A stretch of DNA of 64,000 nucleotides, taken from NCBI GenBank assembly GCA_029210265.1, contig JARGNP010000003.1, positions 1 to 64,000 of the forward strand. Direction: 5' to 3'. The DNA is from Legionellaceae bacterium (lineage in GTDB: Bacteria; Pseudomonadota; Gammaproteobacteria; Legionellales; Legionellaceae). Position 1 is the stretch's first letter. Each line of letters opens with the position of its first letter. A program made the translations under genes and the position numbers. Below are positions 9,119-17,988 of the stretch, piece after piece. The notes under the pieces were generated by a model. The model saw only the letters and a list, made by a program, of their open reading frames with translations. It ran no database searches and was not told the origin of the DNA.

Positions 9119-10630
9119 TCACGACGAGCTAGCCAAACTCACAGGCTCTGTTTCAAGCGAAGAGCTCTCAACCGCTGGTATGTTATCTGCTTTCTTAAGC
9201 GGCCTGCAATGCCCACCTTTTCGATACCAAAACGACGTTATTTTTCCTTGCAATTGACGGTCTTCATCATTTTTATCTACCTCTCCTGGTTTAAACCCAA
9301 GGGCTTCATTAAGTGAGGCTGCTTTATAAATGACATTATCATCAACCGTATTAATCACCTCAATTTTAGGTGGTGTCTTATTTGCATGTTCAAGCTTACT
9401 GTCTTCAAGAATAATATGCCGTACGGCATTAACAGAATCCATGTCACAACGAGCTGCCTGCAATAAAGCACTAAAAGCTGGTGTCATTGGAGGTGTATAA
9501 GGTTTATCTGTCCATATATGCTGAATTGAAATCAACACACCTAAAGCAACACCAACTATAGCGCCAATAATCAAGGCCGAAAGACCAATTGCAGCTCCCG
9601 CGATACTTCCAGCAAGGTTAAAAGCATTGTTGATGTAAGGTGTTATCATCGGTGTTGTTAAACTTGCTAAAACAGCACCTATCGATGCGATAAGCCCTGC
9701 TGTTACGACGCCTAGTGCTAGTCCTGAAATGCTGAGGGTAATGATAGGCATAATAAGTGTGAGCCATAAATACTTTCGGTTCAGCTCAGCGAAAACTTCA
9801 GGAATGACTGATGCGACACGTGAGAACGATCGATCAATCGTGAGATGCACTAAGTAACCTTCTTTATGTAGACGTTTTGCTACTTGCGCTGCAACGCCAC
9901 CACCCAGTGAGTGACCATAAAGGGTGATTTTATCAGCAGAAATATTGTCATTAAGTAAGCGTTTGACTTGCTTATAACCGGCTTCAACCAAGTCATCGGT
10001 TGAGTTTGCAGCACCTGTGCTTCTCGCAACACCCGGATAATTCCAATAGGTATAGTGCGTGCTATGATTAGATGATTTCCGCCGGGCTTGAGCCTGTTCG
10101 TGAAACTTGTCTTGAGCATCCTGACCGTTACCACAAAAAAAGATTTGGTGATCTGGATCTGAGTGGGGACTAACTTGGCTATCTGCGCATGGCTCAACAG
10201 TAAACGTTTCTATGCCATCAATAATATCTGAGTGGATGATGTTTGTTGGATGTTTCCAATACTTAGCCTTTAGCCCTTCTATTTGATTAAATAGAGCGTC
10301 TAGCCTGTTTTTCAAAGGAGCCCCCCTCGCTTCTAAGGCTTGTACTTTTGAGGCCTCTCCCCCAGTGTCATTAAGCGACAGCCATTCCTCCATAACCAGG
10401 ATATGTTCATTCTCTAAATCTTTTCTTTCCTGGTGGAATTGATCATAACCTTCACTGTAGTTTTCACTACTGACAAAGCTCAGATCACAGGCTTCGCGTC
10501 TTTTAATAGCCGGTATCCACGTAGCTGGCAATACGGCAAGCATTACCAGTGAAGATAAATAGGTCGGTGGTAAACGAATTGAAGTAGCTGGCATAAGATT
10601 TAGAGCTTCAGGCATTAAGAGAGCTAGCAA
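9119..10630 (-). CDS. Alpha/beta-hydrolase (lipase-like) membrane protein, candidate effector
   Basis: 503 residues. The nucleophile elbow GHSLGG (Ser241) follows a strand and is preceded by a conserved-looking WNYPGVARSTG segment. Asp430/Asp431 (INTVDDNVI) and His474 (GGHCRP) are in the right order and spacing to complete a Ser-Asp-His triad. Between elbow and Asp is an insertion (about 285-370) of long Gly/Ala/Ile-rich hydrophobic stretches, able to enter a membrane. The arrangement recalls the SdbA/SidB-type putative lipases of Legionella, but that link is inference from motif layout. The listed start is TTG; ATG at 10615 (residue 6) is an alternative and neither has a strong ribosome site. 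The DUF2147 gene lies 31 bp upstream. Confidence 0.75.
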   Translation of the reverse strand: MLALLMPEALNLMPATSIRLPPTYLSSLVMLAVLPATWIPAIKRREACDLSFVSSENYSEGYDQFHQERKDLENEHILVMEEWLSLNDTGGEASKVQALEARGAPLKNRLDALFNQIEGLKAKYWKHPTNIIHSDIIDGIETFTVEPCADSQVSPHSDPDHQIFFCGNGQDAQDKFHEQAQARRKSSNHSTHYTYWNYPGVARSTGAANSTDDLVEAGYKQVKRLLNDNISADKITLYGHSLGGGVAAQVAKRLHKEGYLVHLTIDRSFSRVASVIPEVFAELNRKYLWLTLIMPIITLSISGLALGVVTAGLIASIGAVLASLTTPMITPYINNAFNLAGSIAGAAIGLSALIIGAIVGVALGVLISIQHIWTDKPYTPPMTPAFSALLQAARCDMDSVNAVRHIILEDSKLEHANKTPPKIEVINTVDDNVIYKAASLNEALGFKPGEVDKNDEDRQLQGKITSFWYRKGGHCRPLKKADNIPAVESSSLETEPVSLASSS

Positions 10631-10661
10631 TAACGCATCATGCCCTGAATTTAACCAATAG

Positions 10662-11090
10662 TCAACGCTCCCAAATTTGCGTTCGGCCTAAGAGTGAAAA
10701 TCCAACATAACCACGTACATAGAGCTTATTGCCTCGCTGGATCATTTTGGCACTGTAAATTTTGCCACTTTTAGGATCTAAGATTTCCCCATCAACCCAA
10801 GCGCCGTGCTTATCTTCTTTTAGGCCCCATATAAACTGCAGGCCTTTGATCGGCTGATTCTTAAATTTTCCAGGGCATGCTTTACACATACCTGTATCAC
10901 CCTCTTGTGCATACACACGAATCACCTGCCCTGATAATTCATTGTTTTTTATACTCAAACGTACTTCTGAGCGTTTTTCTCCTGTTTTATCATCAATCGT
11001 GGTCCAAACACCTTCCAGTGATTTTGCCAGCGCATTGGATGTACAACACATCATCACTATTGAAGCTATTGCAATCGACCATGTTCGCAT
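10662..11090 (-). CDS. DUF2147 family exported protein
   Basis: 142 residues with a signal peptide (cleavage near ALA-K at about 22). The mature domain starts LEGVWTTIDDKTG and contains an acidic/Gly pattern, a CKAC pair, a GLKED segment, and ends GRTQIWER, all typical of DUF2147, a small periplasmic beta-barrel-like domain of unknown role common in proteobacteria. An AAGGA ribosome site is well placed before the ATG. Only 31 bp separate it from the lipase-like gene downstream, so the two may be cotranscribed. Divergent from zapD. Confidence 0.9.
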   Translation of the reverse strand: MRTWSIAIASIVMMCCTSNALAKSLEGVWTTIDDKTGEKRSEVRLSIKNNELSGQVIRVYAQEGDTGMCKACPGKFKNQPIKGLQFIWGLKEDKHGAWVDGEILDPKSGKIYSAKMIQRGNKLYVRGYVGFSLLGRTQIWER

Positions 11091-11252
11091 ATCTATATAT
11101 CCTTCTAGTAAAAAATAAAATCAAAAAACAAATCAAAAATAATGTGAGCATAAGCGATGTGAAGAAAGCTGTCGAGGCTTTTCGATAGGATAGTGCTTCT
11201 CTTAAGAGGGTATGTTACGCTTAATTTCAGAAGCATAGGACGGCATCTATTT

Positions 11253-11984
11253 ATGACTCAAGATACAATCTGTTTTCAACTGGGTACGCAGTACTTATCA
11301 AAAATAGCGCTTCAAATTGAGCGCCTGTTATTAACCATTGATGAAGCCTGTCAAGAGCAGCATTCGATTATTCATCATTCGGCTCTGAATGATTTATTTG
11401 AAATTATTAAGCTCGCTGAAAAGCCTGAACTCAAAGGACGTTTTCTCAAAGAGTTTATGCGGATTGAACATATTAATAAAAAATCACCTAACCATAAGCT
11501 TTTCGCGAACATTCAAATGCTCAACCAGTTAACGGGACGTTTTGGAGAAACCATTCATGCCGATCCATTTATACAATCGATAGGACTTGCCTCAACAGGG
11601 CACGCGAACGATGCGGAGCTTTGTTCACCTCAATTATGGTTTTGGTTAGAAGACAGCGCGACCACGCGTCAAAATGATTTAAAACGCTGGCTCGAACAAC
11701 TCAGGCCTTTATATGATACCGTCAGTATGTACTTATCACTGTTACGAGATGCGTGTCATTTTGAAAGCATCACGCCTGAGAAAGGGTTTTATCAATGCTC
11801 ACTTCCCTACAGCAACAAAACCGCATGTCACCTTGTGATGGTGCGCATGAACAAACAAGAAGCTTTGATTCCAAAAATTCAAATCGGAAATCATGGATTA
11901 AGCTTACGACTATGCGAAGCTAAATCCATGCGTGAAATTTATGAGCAAACAGTGCCGATTGAGCTAGCTATGTGTAAAATTTAA
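11253..11984 (+). CDS. zapD: Cell division protein ZapD
   Basis: ZapD (DUF1342, formerly YacF) binds FtsZ and bundles protofilaments at the division septum. From ATG 11253 the product has 243 residues, close to the 247 of E. coli ZapD. Diagnostic segments include LWFWLEDS, RWLEQLRPLYDTVSMYL, GFYQCSLPY and the C-terminal VPIELAMC. The frame extends upstream to 11193, but ATG 11253 starts where the family starts and has AGGACGG (11237-11243) upstream. The 3' end overlaps secF, which is convergent, by 4 bp. It stands alone here rather than in the usual coaE-zapD-yacG cluster. Confidence 0.93.
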   Translation: MTQDTICFQLGTQYLSKIALQIERLLLTIDEACQEQHSIIHHSALNDLFEIIKLAEKPELKGRFLKEFMRIEHINKKSPNHKLFANIQMLNQLTGRFGETIHADPFIQSIGLASTGHANDAELCSPQLWFWLEDSATTRQNDLKRWLEQLRPLYDTVSMYLSLLRDACHFESITPEKGFYQCSLPYSNKTACHLVMVRMNKQEALIPKIQIGNHGLSLRLCEAKSMREIYEQTVPIELAMCKI

Positions 11985-12895
11985 GGTGCATCAGATAGTT
12001 TATTAACGGAAGGCAAGAAATCTTTTCGATTGAGCCCCATACTTACAGCCAGTGCACCAGCCACATAAATGGATGAGTACGTACCAACAATAATCCCAAT
12101 CATCAAAGCCATTGAAAACGCATGAATGGTCTCACCACCGTACACAAACAAAGCCACAACCACAAACAACGTTAATACCGATGTCATGATGGTTCGCGAT
12201 AATGTTTGATTGATCGAGATATTCATAATTTCGACCGGCGTTTTACGTCGTAGTTTCACGAAATTTTCACGTACGCGATCAAACACGACAATCGTATCAT
12301 TCAACGAGTAACCAATAACCGCAAGCAAGCCCGCCAGTGCTTTTAAATCAAAATCTATTTTAAGCAATGCAAACACACCCAAAATAAGCACTGGATCGTG
12401 AATCAACGCAACCGCAGAACTAAATGCCAAGCGATACTCAAAACGTAAAGCAATATAAATCATGGTTGCAAGTAACGAGATAAAGATAGCGAGTGCGCCC
12501 TTGGTTGCAAGCTCAGCTCCAACTTGTGGCCCAACAAACTCAACTCGTTGCTTCTCGGCACCTGGTAACACATGCATCACATGCTCAACCAGCATCGATG
12601 AATCTTCTTTGGCTCGTGGTGCAATACTAATTAAAACATCTTTAGATGTTCCATAACGTACCACTTGCGCTTCTTTAAAACCGGCGTCCGACAAATTCTG
12701 ACGAATCAACGGTAAATCAGCCGATGCTTTATACGTGATCTCAATTTGTGTCCCACCGGTGAAATCTAATCCCCATTTCAAGCCATTAATACACAGCCCA
12801 GCAATTGATACGACAAAAATAAGCCCTGATAAAATGGCGGTCCAACGACGAGCGCCCATAAAATCAACGTTTGAATTTGGGTTAAAAAACTCCAT
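11981..12895 (-). CDS. secF: Protein translocase subunit SecF
   Basis: 304 residues. Inner-membrane component of the SecDF-YajC complex, which uses the proton gradient to assist late steps of Sec-dependent export. The opening GLKWGLDFTGGTQIE and the core VIGYSLNDTIVVFDRVREN are SecF signatures. Six membrane segments are expected: one N-terminal, then five after the periplasmic P1 domain. It lies 11 bp downstream of secD in the same operon (yajC-secD-secF). Length and motifs are normal. Confidence 0.98.
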   Translation of the reverse strand: MEFFNPNSNVDFMGARRWTAILSGLIFVVSIAGLCINGLKWGLDFTGGTQIEITYKASADLPLIRQNLSDAGFKEAQVVRYGTSKDVLISIAPRAKEDSSMLVEHVMHVLPGAEKQRVEFVGPQVGAELATKGALAIFISLLATMIYIALRFEYRLAFSSAVALIHDPVLILGVFALLKIDFDLKALAGLLAVIGYSLNDTIVVFDRVRENFVKLRRKTPVEIMNISINQTLSRTIMTSVLTLFVVVALFVYGGETIHAFSMALMIGIIVGTYSSIYVAGALAVSMGLNRKDFLPSVNKLSDAP

Positions 12896-12906
12896 AAAAA
12901 TCCCCT

Positions 12907-14772
12907 TTATATACCAATTGACAGTTTTTTCACATCACGACGGCCATACATCAGATTGATCATAGCACGCGTATACGTAACACCTGTGAGCATCGACGTT
13001 AATAATCCAAGCGATAACGTCACCGCAAACCCACGAACAGGACCTGTACCAACAGAAAACAACACAATAGCAACAATCAATGTCGTAATGTTCGCATCAA
13101 GAATGGTTGAGAAAGCGCGCTCATACCCTGCATAAATAGCCCTGTCTGGCGACAGACCGGCTCGAAGCTCTTCGCGAATACGCTCATAAATTAAAACATT
13201 CGCATCAACAGCCATCCCTACCGTCAAAACAATACCGGCAATACCGGGTAGCGTTAACGTTGCGCCTAACATCGATAATAATGCGCTTAATAAAATTAAA
13301 TTAAGCACCAATGCAATATTAGCAACCACGCCAAACACACGGTAATACACCACCATGGAGATTAAAATAAGCAACATGCCAATTTCAAGTGACACCATAC
13401 CCCGGTGAATATTCTCTTGGCCAAGCGTTGGGCCAACCGTACGCTCTTCAACCGAATAAATCGCCGCGGGCAAAGCCCCTGCACGAAGTAACAAGGCTAA
13501 ATCTGCGCCTTCTTTAGCGTCATGTAGACCTGTAATTTGAAAACTATTACCTAAAGCACTTTGAATCACTGGTGCGCTGATTACACGCTCACTATGATGC
13601 GTAATACGCTTTGTTTCACCATCAATCGTTTGGAGTGTTGTTTTCGATTCAACAAACACGATTGCCATGCGTTTACCAATATTTTCACGCGTCGCCTTTG
13701 TAAAAAACGACTCTCCCCCGCCGCCCAATTGAATAGACACAGCCGGCGATGCAGATTGTTGATCAAACGTCGACATGGCACTGGTAATCGAGTCACCACT
13801 TAAAACAACCTGACGCATGAGTAAAATAGGTTGTCCGTCCATCACATAAAACTTGGTGCCCACAGGTACGGCTCCTGTTTGTTTCGCAACAACTGGATCA
13901 TGTTCTGAATCAACCAAATGAAACTCAAGTGTTGCGGTTCCACCCAAAATTTGTTTTGCACGTGCAGCATCTTGAATACCAGGTAGATCAACAGCAACCC
14001 GCGTCGCACCTTGCTGCTGCACGACCGCTTCACCGACACCTAATTCATTGACACGATTTCTCAAAATACTCATGGTTTGATCAATCGTATTTTGACGGAT
14101 TTTTGAAAGATCCGCTTCAGACAAAGATAATACTAACTCTGGCGTTTTTTCGTCATCTTTACTTGTGTTAAATAACAGTTCAGAAAATTCTGCTTTTAAA
14201 GCGGTCACCGCTTTTTGTTGCAGCTCGGTTGTTCGAAAACGTATCTGAATACCCTGCTCAGGAACATAGCGAATACCAGCGTAACGAATACCTGCATCGC
14301 GCAGTCCACGGCCCATATTTTTCATTAAGCCTTCGTACCGTCGTGTTAAAACACTATCAACATCAACTTCTAATAAAAAATGCACGCCACCACGTAAATC
14401 AAGCCCTTGCTTCATCGGCTCGGCACCTATAGAAGCAAGCCATTTAGGCGTAGAGGGCACCAAATTCAAAGCAACCGTATAATCAGGACCGAGCCCTGCT
14501 TTCATCACATCTTGTGCAAGCAGCTGTACATCGGTCGTCGCAAAACGAACTTCGAGATGCTCAGTATCTGCCGAAACTTTCTTGTACGGCAGATGTGCTG
14601 TTTGCAGCATGCTTTCAACGCGCTCTTTGAGAGCCTTTGGAAGCAATGAATTTTGCGAAGAAACTTGTACCACAGGTTCTTCGGTATAAATATTCGGAAT
14701 GGCATAAACAAGTCCCACTACAATAAGCAGGATAAGAGCCAGATTCTTCCATAATGGGAACTTATTATGCAT
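12907..14772 (-). CDS. secD: Protein translocase subunit SecD
   Basis: 621 residues, typical for proteobacteria. Partner of SecF in the proton-driven Sec accessory complex. Visible hallmarks: an N-terminal membrane helix, the GLDLRGGVHFLLEVD segment, the periplasmic domain with RVNELGVGEAVVQQQG, and the membrane segment GMAVDANVLIYERIREELR carrying the Asp needed for proton transfer. The operon order yajC-secD-secF is standard. The usual upstream genes queA/tgt are absent; a large orphan gene lies there instead. Confidence 0.98.
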   Translation of the reverse strand: MHNKFPLWKNLALILLIVVGLVYAIPNIYTEEPVVQVSSQNSLLPKALKERVESMLQTAHLPYKKVSADTEHLEVRFATTDVQLLAQDVMKAGLGPDYTVALNLVPSTPKWLASIGAEPMKQGLDLRGGVHFLLEVDVDSVLTRRYEGLMKNMGRGLRDAGIRYAGIRYVPEQGIQIRFRTTELQQKAVTALKAEFSELLFNTSKDDEKTPELVLSLSEADLSKIRQNTIDQTMSILRNRVNELGVGEAVVQQQGATRVAVDLPGIQDAARAKQILGGTATLEFHLVDSEHDPVVAKQTGAVPVGTKFYVMDGQPILLMRQVVLSGDSITSAMSTFDQQSASPAVSIQLGGGGESFFTKATRENIGKRMAIVFVESKTTLQTIDGETKRITHHSERVISAPVIQSALGNSFQITGLHDAKEGADLALLLRAGALPAAIYSVEERTVGPTLGQENIHRGMVSLEIGMLLILISMVVYYRVFGVVANIALVLNLILLSALLSMLGATLTLPGIAGIVLTVGMAVDANVLIYERIREELRAGLSPDRAIYAGYERAFSTILDANITTLIVAIVLFSVGTGPVRGFAVTLSLGLLTSMLTGVTYTRAMINLMYGRRDVKKLSIGI

Positions 14773-14792
14773 AACAATTCTCTATATTATTA

Positions 14793-15155
14793 TTAATTAG
14801 CTTTAGTTTTTTCTATTTCTTTCTTAAGGGACGTCAATGTACCTTTAGGCAAAACAGCATTTACAGCGCTTCGTTGTAACGTAATCTCCGTACCTTCAGC
14901 AACAGACAGCTTAATATACTGCTCATCCAAACTCACCACACGGCCTAATATACCCGAAGATGTTATAATCTCATCACCTTTAGCCAGCTTATTAACAAGC
15001 TCAGCATGTGCTTTAGCACGCTTATTTTGCGGACGAATAAGCATGAAATAAAATAAAACAAAAATAACCCCGATCATCACCAACGAAAAACCACCGTCAG
15101 CTTGTGCTGGCATTTTCGCTTCTGCTGCCATTGCACTTTGGATAAAAAATCCCAT
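14793..15155 (-). CDS. yajC: Sec translocase accessory subunit YajC
   Basis: 120 residues. A single N-terminal membrane helix (about 25-42, ending YFMLIRPQNKRAKAH, the YajC signature) precedes a small soluble domain with the GDEIITSSGILGRV motif. It associates with SecDF in the inner membrane. First gene of the yajC-secD-secF operon, 20 bp upstream of secD. The 138 bp upstream (15156-15293) hold no gene I can support. Confidence 0.97.
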   Translation of the reverse strand: MGFFIQSAMAAEAKMPAQADGGFSLVMIGVIFVLFYFMLIRPQNKRAKAHAELVNKLAKGDEIITSSGILGRVVSLDEQYIKLSVAEGTEITLQRSAVNAVLPKGTLTSLKKEIEKTKAN

Positions 15156-15293
15156 GCGTTTTCTCCTCGTAAATTTTAATTCAGACCGAAAGCATTAAAC
15201 GCCCCAGCTGCGAGACATCATATCGACATTTAACGCTGCCGTAAATGCATATTGAAGAGGGTTTTCTAAGGTCGTAATACAATCCCAAAGCGA

Positions 15294-17810
15294 TTATGAC
15301 AACCTCTGAGCTGAATTCGGTGTTTCTACATTCAAAATTTCACGCGACTGCGTGAGATCGGCCGTTCTTACTTGCTCAAGGCGGCGAACAGCCTCCAAAT
15401 CAGCAACTTGTGAGTTCATCCCACCGCACTGCGTGCGCTCCTGGGGAGACGCTGGCCGTACAAAATCGTATACTGCGCGAAAACAACCAAAATCAAATCC
15501 CAGCCCAGTGGATGAATAAGACAAAGGAAACCAAGACATCATATTCCCGGCCAGATTATAAAAAGTAAGATCCCGCGGTAGGGTTAGATCATTAAATTCT
15601 GGACACGGGTAACATGACCTGTCTCGACGACAATATTCCTGAGCAATATGTGCTGGAACATCTCGTTGCGCTTTGCCTACGTCAAGCCAAGCGATTTCTC
15701 GTTGGTGAGAGTCCCATCGATCATAATTCGTCACATAGGTATCCAGCGCTGTGATTAAAGATTTAAAATCAAAAGCTAATTTGTTCGCGATGGCGTTGGC
15801 AGGTGATATATAAAAGAGCGTGGTAATTGTCCAAGATTTATGTTTTTCCAATTCTATTTTTAGCTGCTCATACTCAGTTGCTGTAAACGGTAGATTTTGA
15901 TAATTGTCGGCCGTGGCGGTTTGCATTCTTTCTACGCTTGTACCCAACATTACTTGTAACTTATGAAATTCATCGAGACTTAAGTCTTTCAAAACAAAAC
16001 TTATGTCGTAATGTGGATTTTGATAAGCTACCCCATGCTGTTGATAAGCTAGCCCTGAGCGCTCCACCTCATCAATTTTATCTAATAAATATGTTTTGGT
16101 TGCATCGTCCATATGGCTTTCGAGCATGCGCCGCATATGTGTGTCTTTAGCCCAATAGGCGTATTCATAAGCGGTGCAATTAAACGTTCGTCCTGAGTAA
16201 TCGGTAAATTTAGCCGAAGTTGTTAACAACGCTTGCTTATCATCCGAAGCCTTTAAGATAGCTTCTGCTTCATCTTGTTTACCTTTCGCCACATCATCCC
16301 CGAATTGTCGTATTTGGAAGGCAGGTAATGCGCGACAGGCGTCGGCAACCTCGCCAGGAAGCCTATCCCATTGAATATCTCCTAATTTATTCATGAGTGC
16401 TTCGGGCTCGATATCAACCTCGACAACCGCTTCATCTTGAGGCCTCATGACATCGGGATGCGTAGCCGCCTCTTCACGAATCTGATCAAAGTATACGTGG
16501 TTTGGCCCTATGGTAGGCGCCATATTCGCAAAGTCTGTGCAAATCAAACCTTTTTGCGTGAAGAATATATCACGTTCTCCGCAGGCCTCTGTATCCAGTA
16601 TCATGAAATCATCCATGTGTGGATTCTCTTTGATGGCTGTCACGGTTCGATAGGTAATTCCAAATTTAGCTTGAATCGCATCTTTATCGGCTGGGCTTAA
16701 ATCAAGTGATAACTTAAATACCTTTTGATGTACCTTAAAAAAATCTATGATAACATTTTCTACGTTATCGCCGTTCGTTAATGCTTCCGCTATTTTGTCG
16801 ACGAGCACCTGACTTAACTCAGTGTTATTATCTAAAATTTCTCCAAAATTTTTGTTGCTTATGCCTTGTGCACGACAGTACACATTCATAACGCCCAAAT
16901 AAAATTGCGTCATCATCGACAAGCGTTCAGCTTTGTCAAGACTATCGTTATTCACTTGATAGAAGGGCGAATTTTCTTGCGTAGTCGCAAGGCTGGGTAC
17001 ACAAAAATTTAATAATGCGGCAATATACGCGGCTGGCGTTTCAGCACCCGAATGAGCCATCGTCGCATCAATATAGGCCTTATCGACTACTTGATAACCA
17101 TGATATCTGCTCACAACGCTTTTAAAAAAATCATCTTGCACTGTACTACCAATGTCTACTGGAAGCTGGGCAATATATTTCGCTGTGAGCAAATCTTGTA
17201 TGCGCACGAACGACACCTCATCAGGAATGGGATGGGTACGTACATCATCAGGCAAAGCGGCTAAAACGGCTTCGATGAGTTTTTGATGTAGATCTGGTTG
17301 TCCCAAAGTAATTTCAGGAAAAATCTCATGCATTTTATTGTATAAAGGCGATAATGGCGTGCCTGTAACACGATGATTGCTCCGATTTATAGTAAACACC
17401 GGATTCACCACATGGGTTTCGGGGTCCTGCACACGTGGTCGTAATTGAATGCTGTATAAATTTGAGGGTTGCGAAAGAAAAGTATTTACGGTGGCTTGAT
17501 AACCCTCTCTCATATTGCGGACCGCATCAAGATAAATATTAATTTGAATCAGGCGCTCTTCTTTGGTTATGCGTCTCACATCGCCTTCGTCTAATAATAA
17601 AATATGAAATTCCAATACGCTTTTATAGAGCTCCAACTCTCTGACGCCGCCACCTCCAAAAAACGCGTTTAATTCTGTCGTTGAGCGACACGTATTATCG
17701 GTACTGATATCCTGCCCTCCAACGAAGGGAACCAAAAGATGCACGCGGTTGGTCACGGGGTTAATATGGATGTAGCGCATTGAGGTCGGCTCAATCAATG
17801 GAATAATCAT
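15294..17810 (-). CDS. Large hypothetical protein, 838 residues, no recognised domain
   Basis: I recognise no family. The product is soluble-looking with no signal peptide and no clear membrane helix. It has scattered Cys, including a CRRDRSCYPCP cluster in the last 120 residues. An AAGG ribosome site 8 bases before the ATG supports the start. The gene sits between yajC and nadE where most gammaproteobacteria have queA/tgt, so it looks inserted. A large single-copy, cytoplasmic-looking orphan in this kind of genome is a reasonable candidate effector, but nothing in the sequence proves export. Confidence 0.75.
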   Translation of the reverse strand: MIIPLIEPTSMRYIHINPVTNRVHLLVPFVGGQDISTDNTCRSTTELNAFFGGGGVRELELYKSVLEFHILLLDEGDVRRITKEERLIQINIYLDAVRNMREGYQATVNTFLSQPSNLYSIQLRPRVQDPETHVVNPVFTINRSNHRVTGTPLSPLYNKMHEIFPEITLGQPDLHQKLIEAVLAALPDDVRTHPIPDEVSFVRIQDLLTAKYIAQLPVDIGSTVQDDFFKSVVSRYHGYQVVDKAYIDATMAHSGAETPAAYIAALLNFCVPSLATTQENSPFYQVNNDSLDKAERLSMMTQFYLGVMNVYCRAQGISNKNFGEILDNNTELSQVLVDKIAEALTNGDNVENVIIDFFKVHQKVFKLSLDLSPADKDAIQAKFGITYRTVTAIKENPHMDDFMILDTEACGERDIFFTQKGLICTDFANMAPTIGPNHVYFDQIREEAATHPDVMRPQDEAVVEVDIEPEALMNKLGDIQWDRLPGEVADACRALPAFQIRQFGDDVAKGKQDEAEAILKASDDKQALLTTSAKFTDYSGRTFNCTAYEYAYWAKDTHMRRMLESHMDDATKTYLLDKIDEVERSGLAYQQHGVAYQNPHYDISFVLKDLSLDEFHKLQVMLGTSVERMQTATADNYQNLPFTATEYEQLKIELEKHKSWTITTLFYISPANAIANKLAFDFKSLITALDTYVTNYDRWDSHQREIAWLDVGKAQRDVPAHIAQEYCRRDRSCYPCPEFNDLTLPRDLTFYNLAGNMMSWFPLSYSSTGLGFDFGCFRAVYDFVRPASPQERTQCGGMNSQVADLEAVRRLEQVRTADLTQSREILNVETPNSAQRLS

Positions 17811-17924
17811 AAGGCTTACCTTGAATGCTTCATAGACTCACTTAGTGCTTATTATATACCAGGGTTGGCGATATAGTAATCTTCCGACGTACACCAAAAC
17901 AAACACCCGTTTCTAAAAGCTTCC

Positions 17925-17953
17925 GTGACACCAAGGCATGATTTTCTTATAAT
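17925..17953 (+). promoter_or_regulatory. Sigma-70 type promoter for nadE
   Basis: GTGACA (17925-17930), a 17-bp spacer, then TATAAT (17948-17953). One mismatch in the -35 box and a perfect -10 box. The expected transcript start near 17960 leaves a short leader before the ATG at 17989. Confidence 0.6.
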
Positions 17954-17988
17954 GCTTTTTTTTCAGACTAAAATAAGGCAGAACAAGC

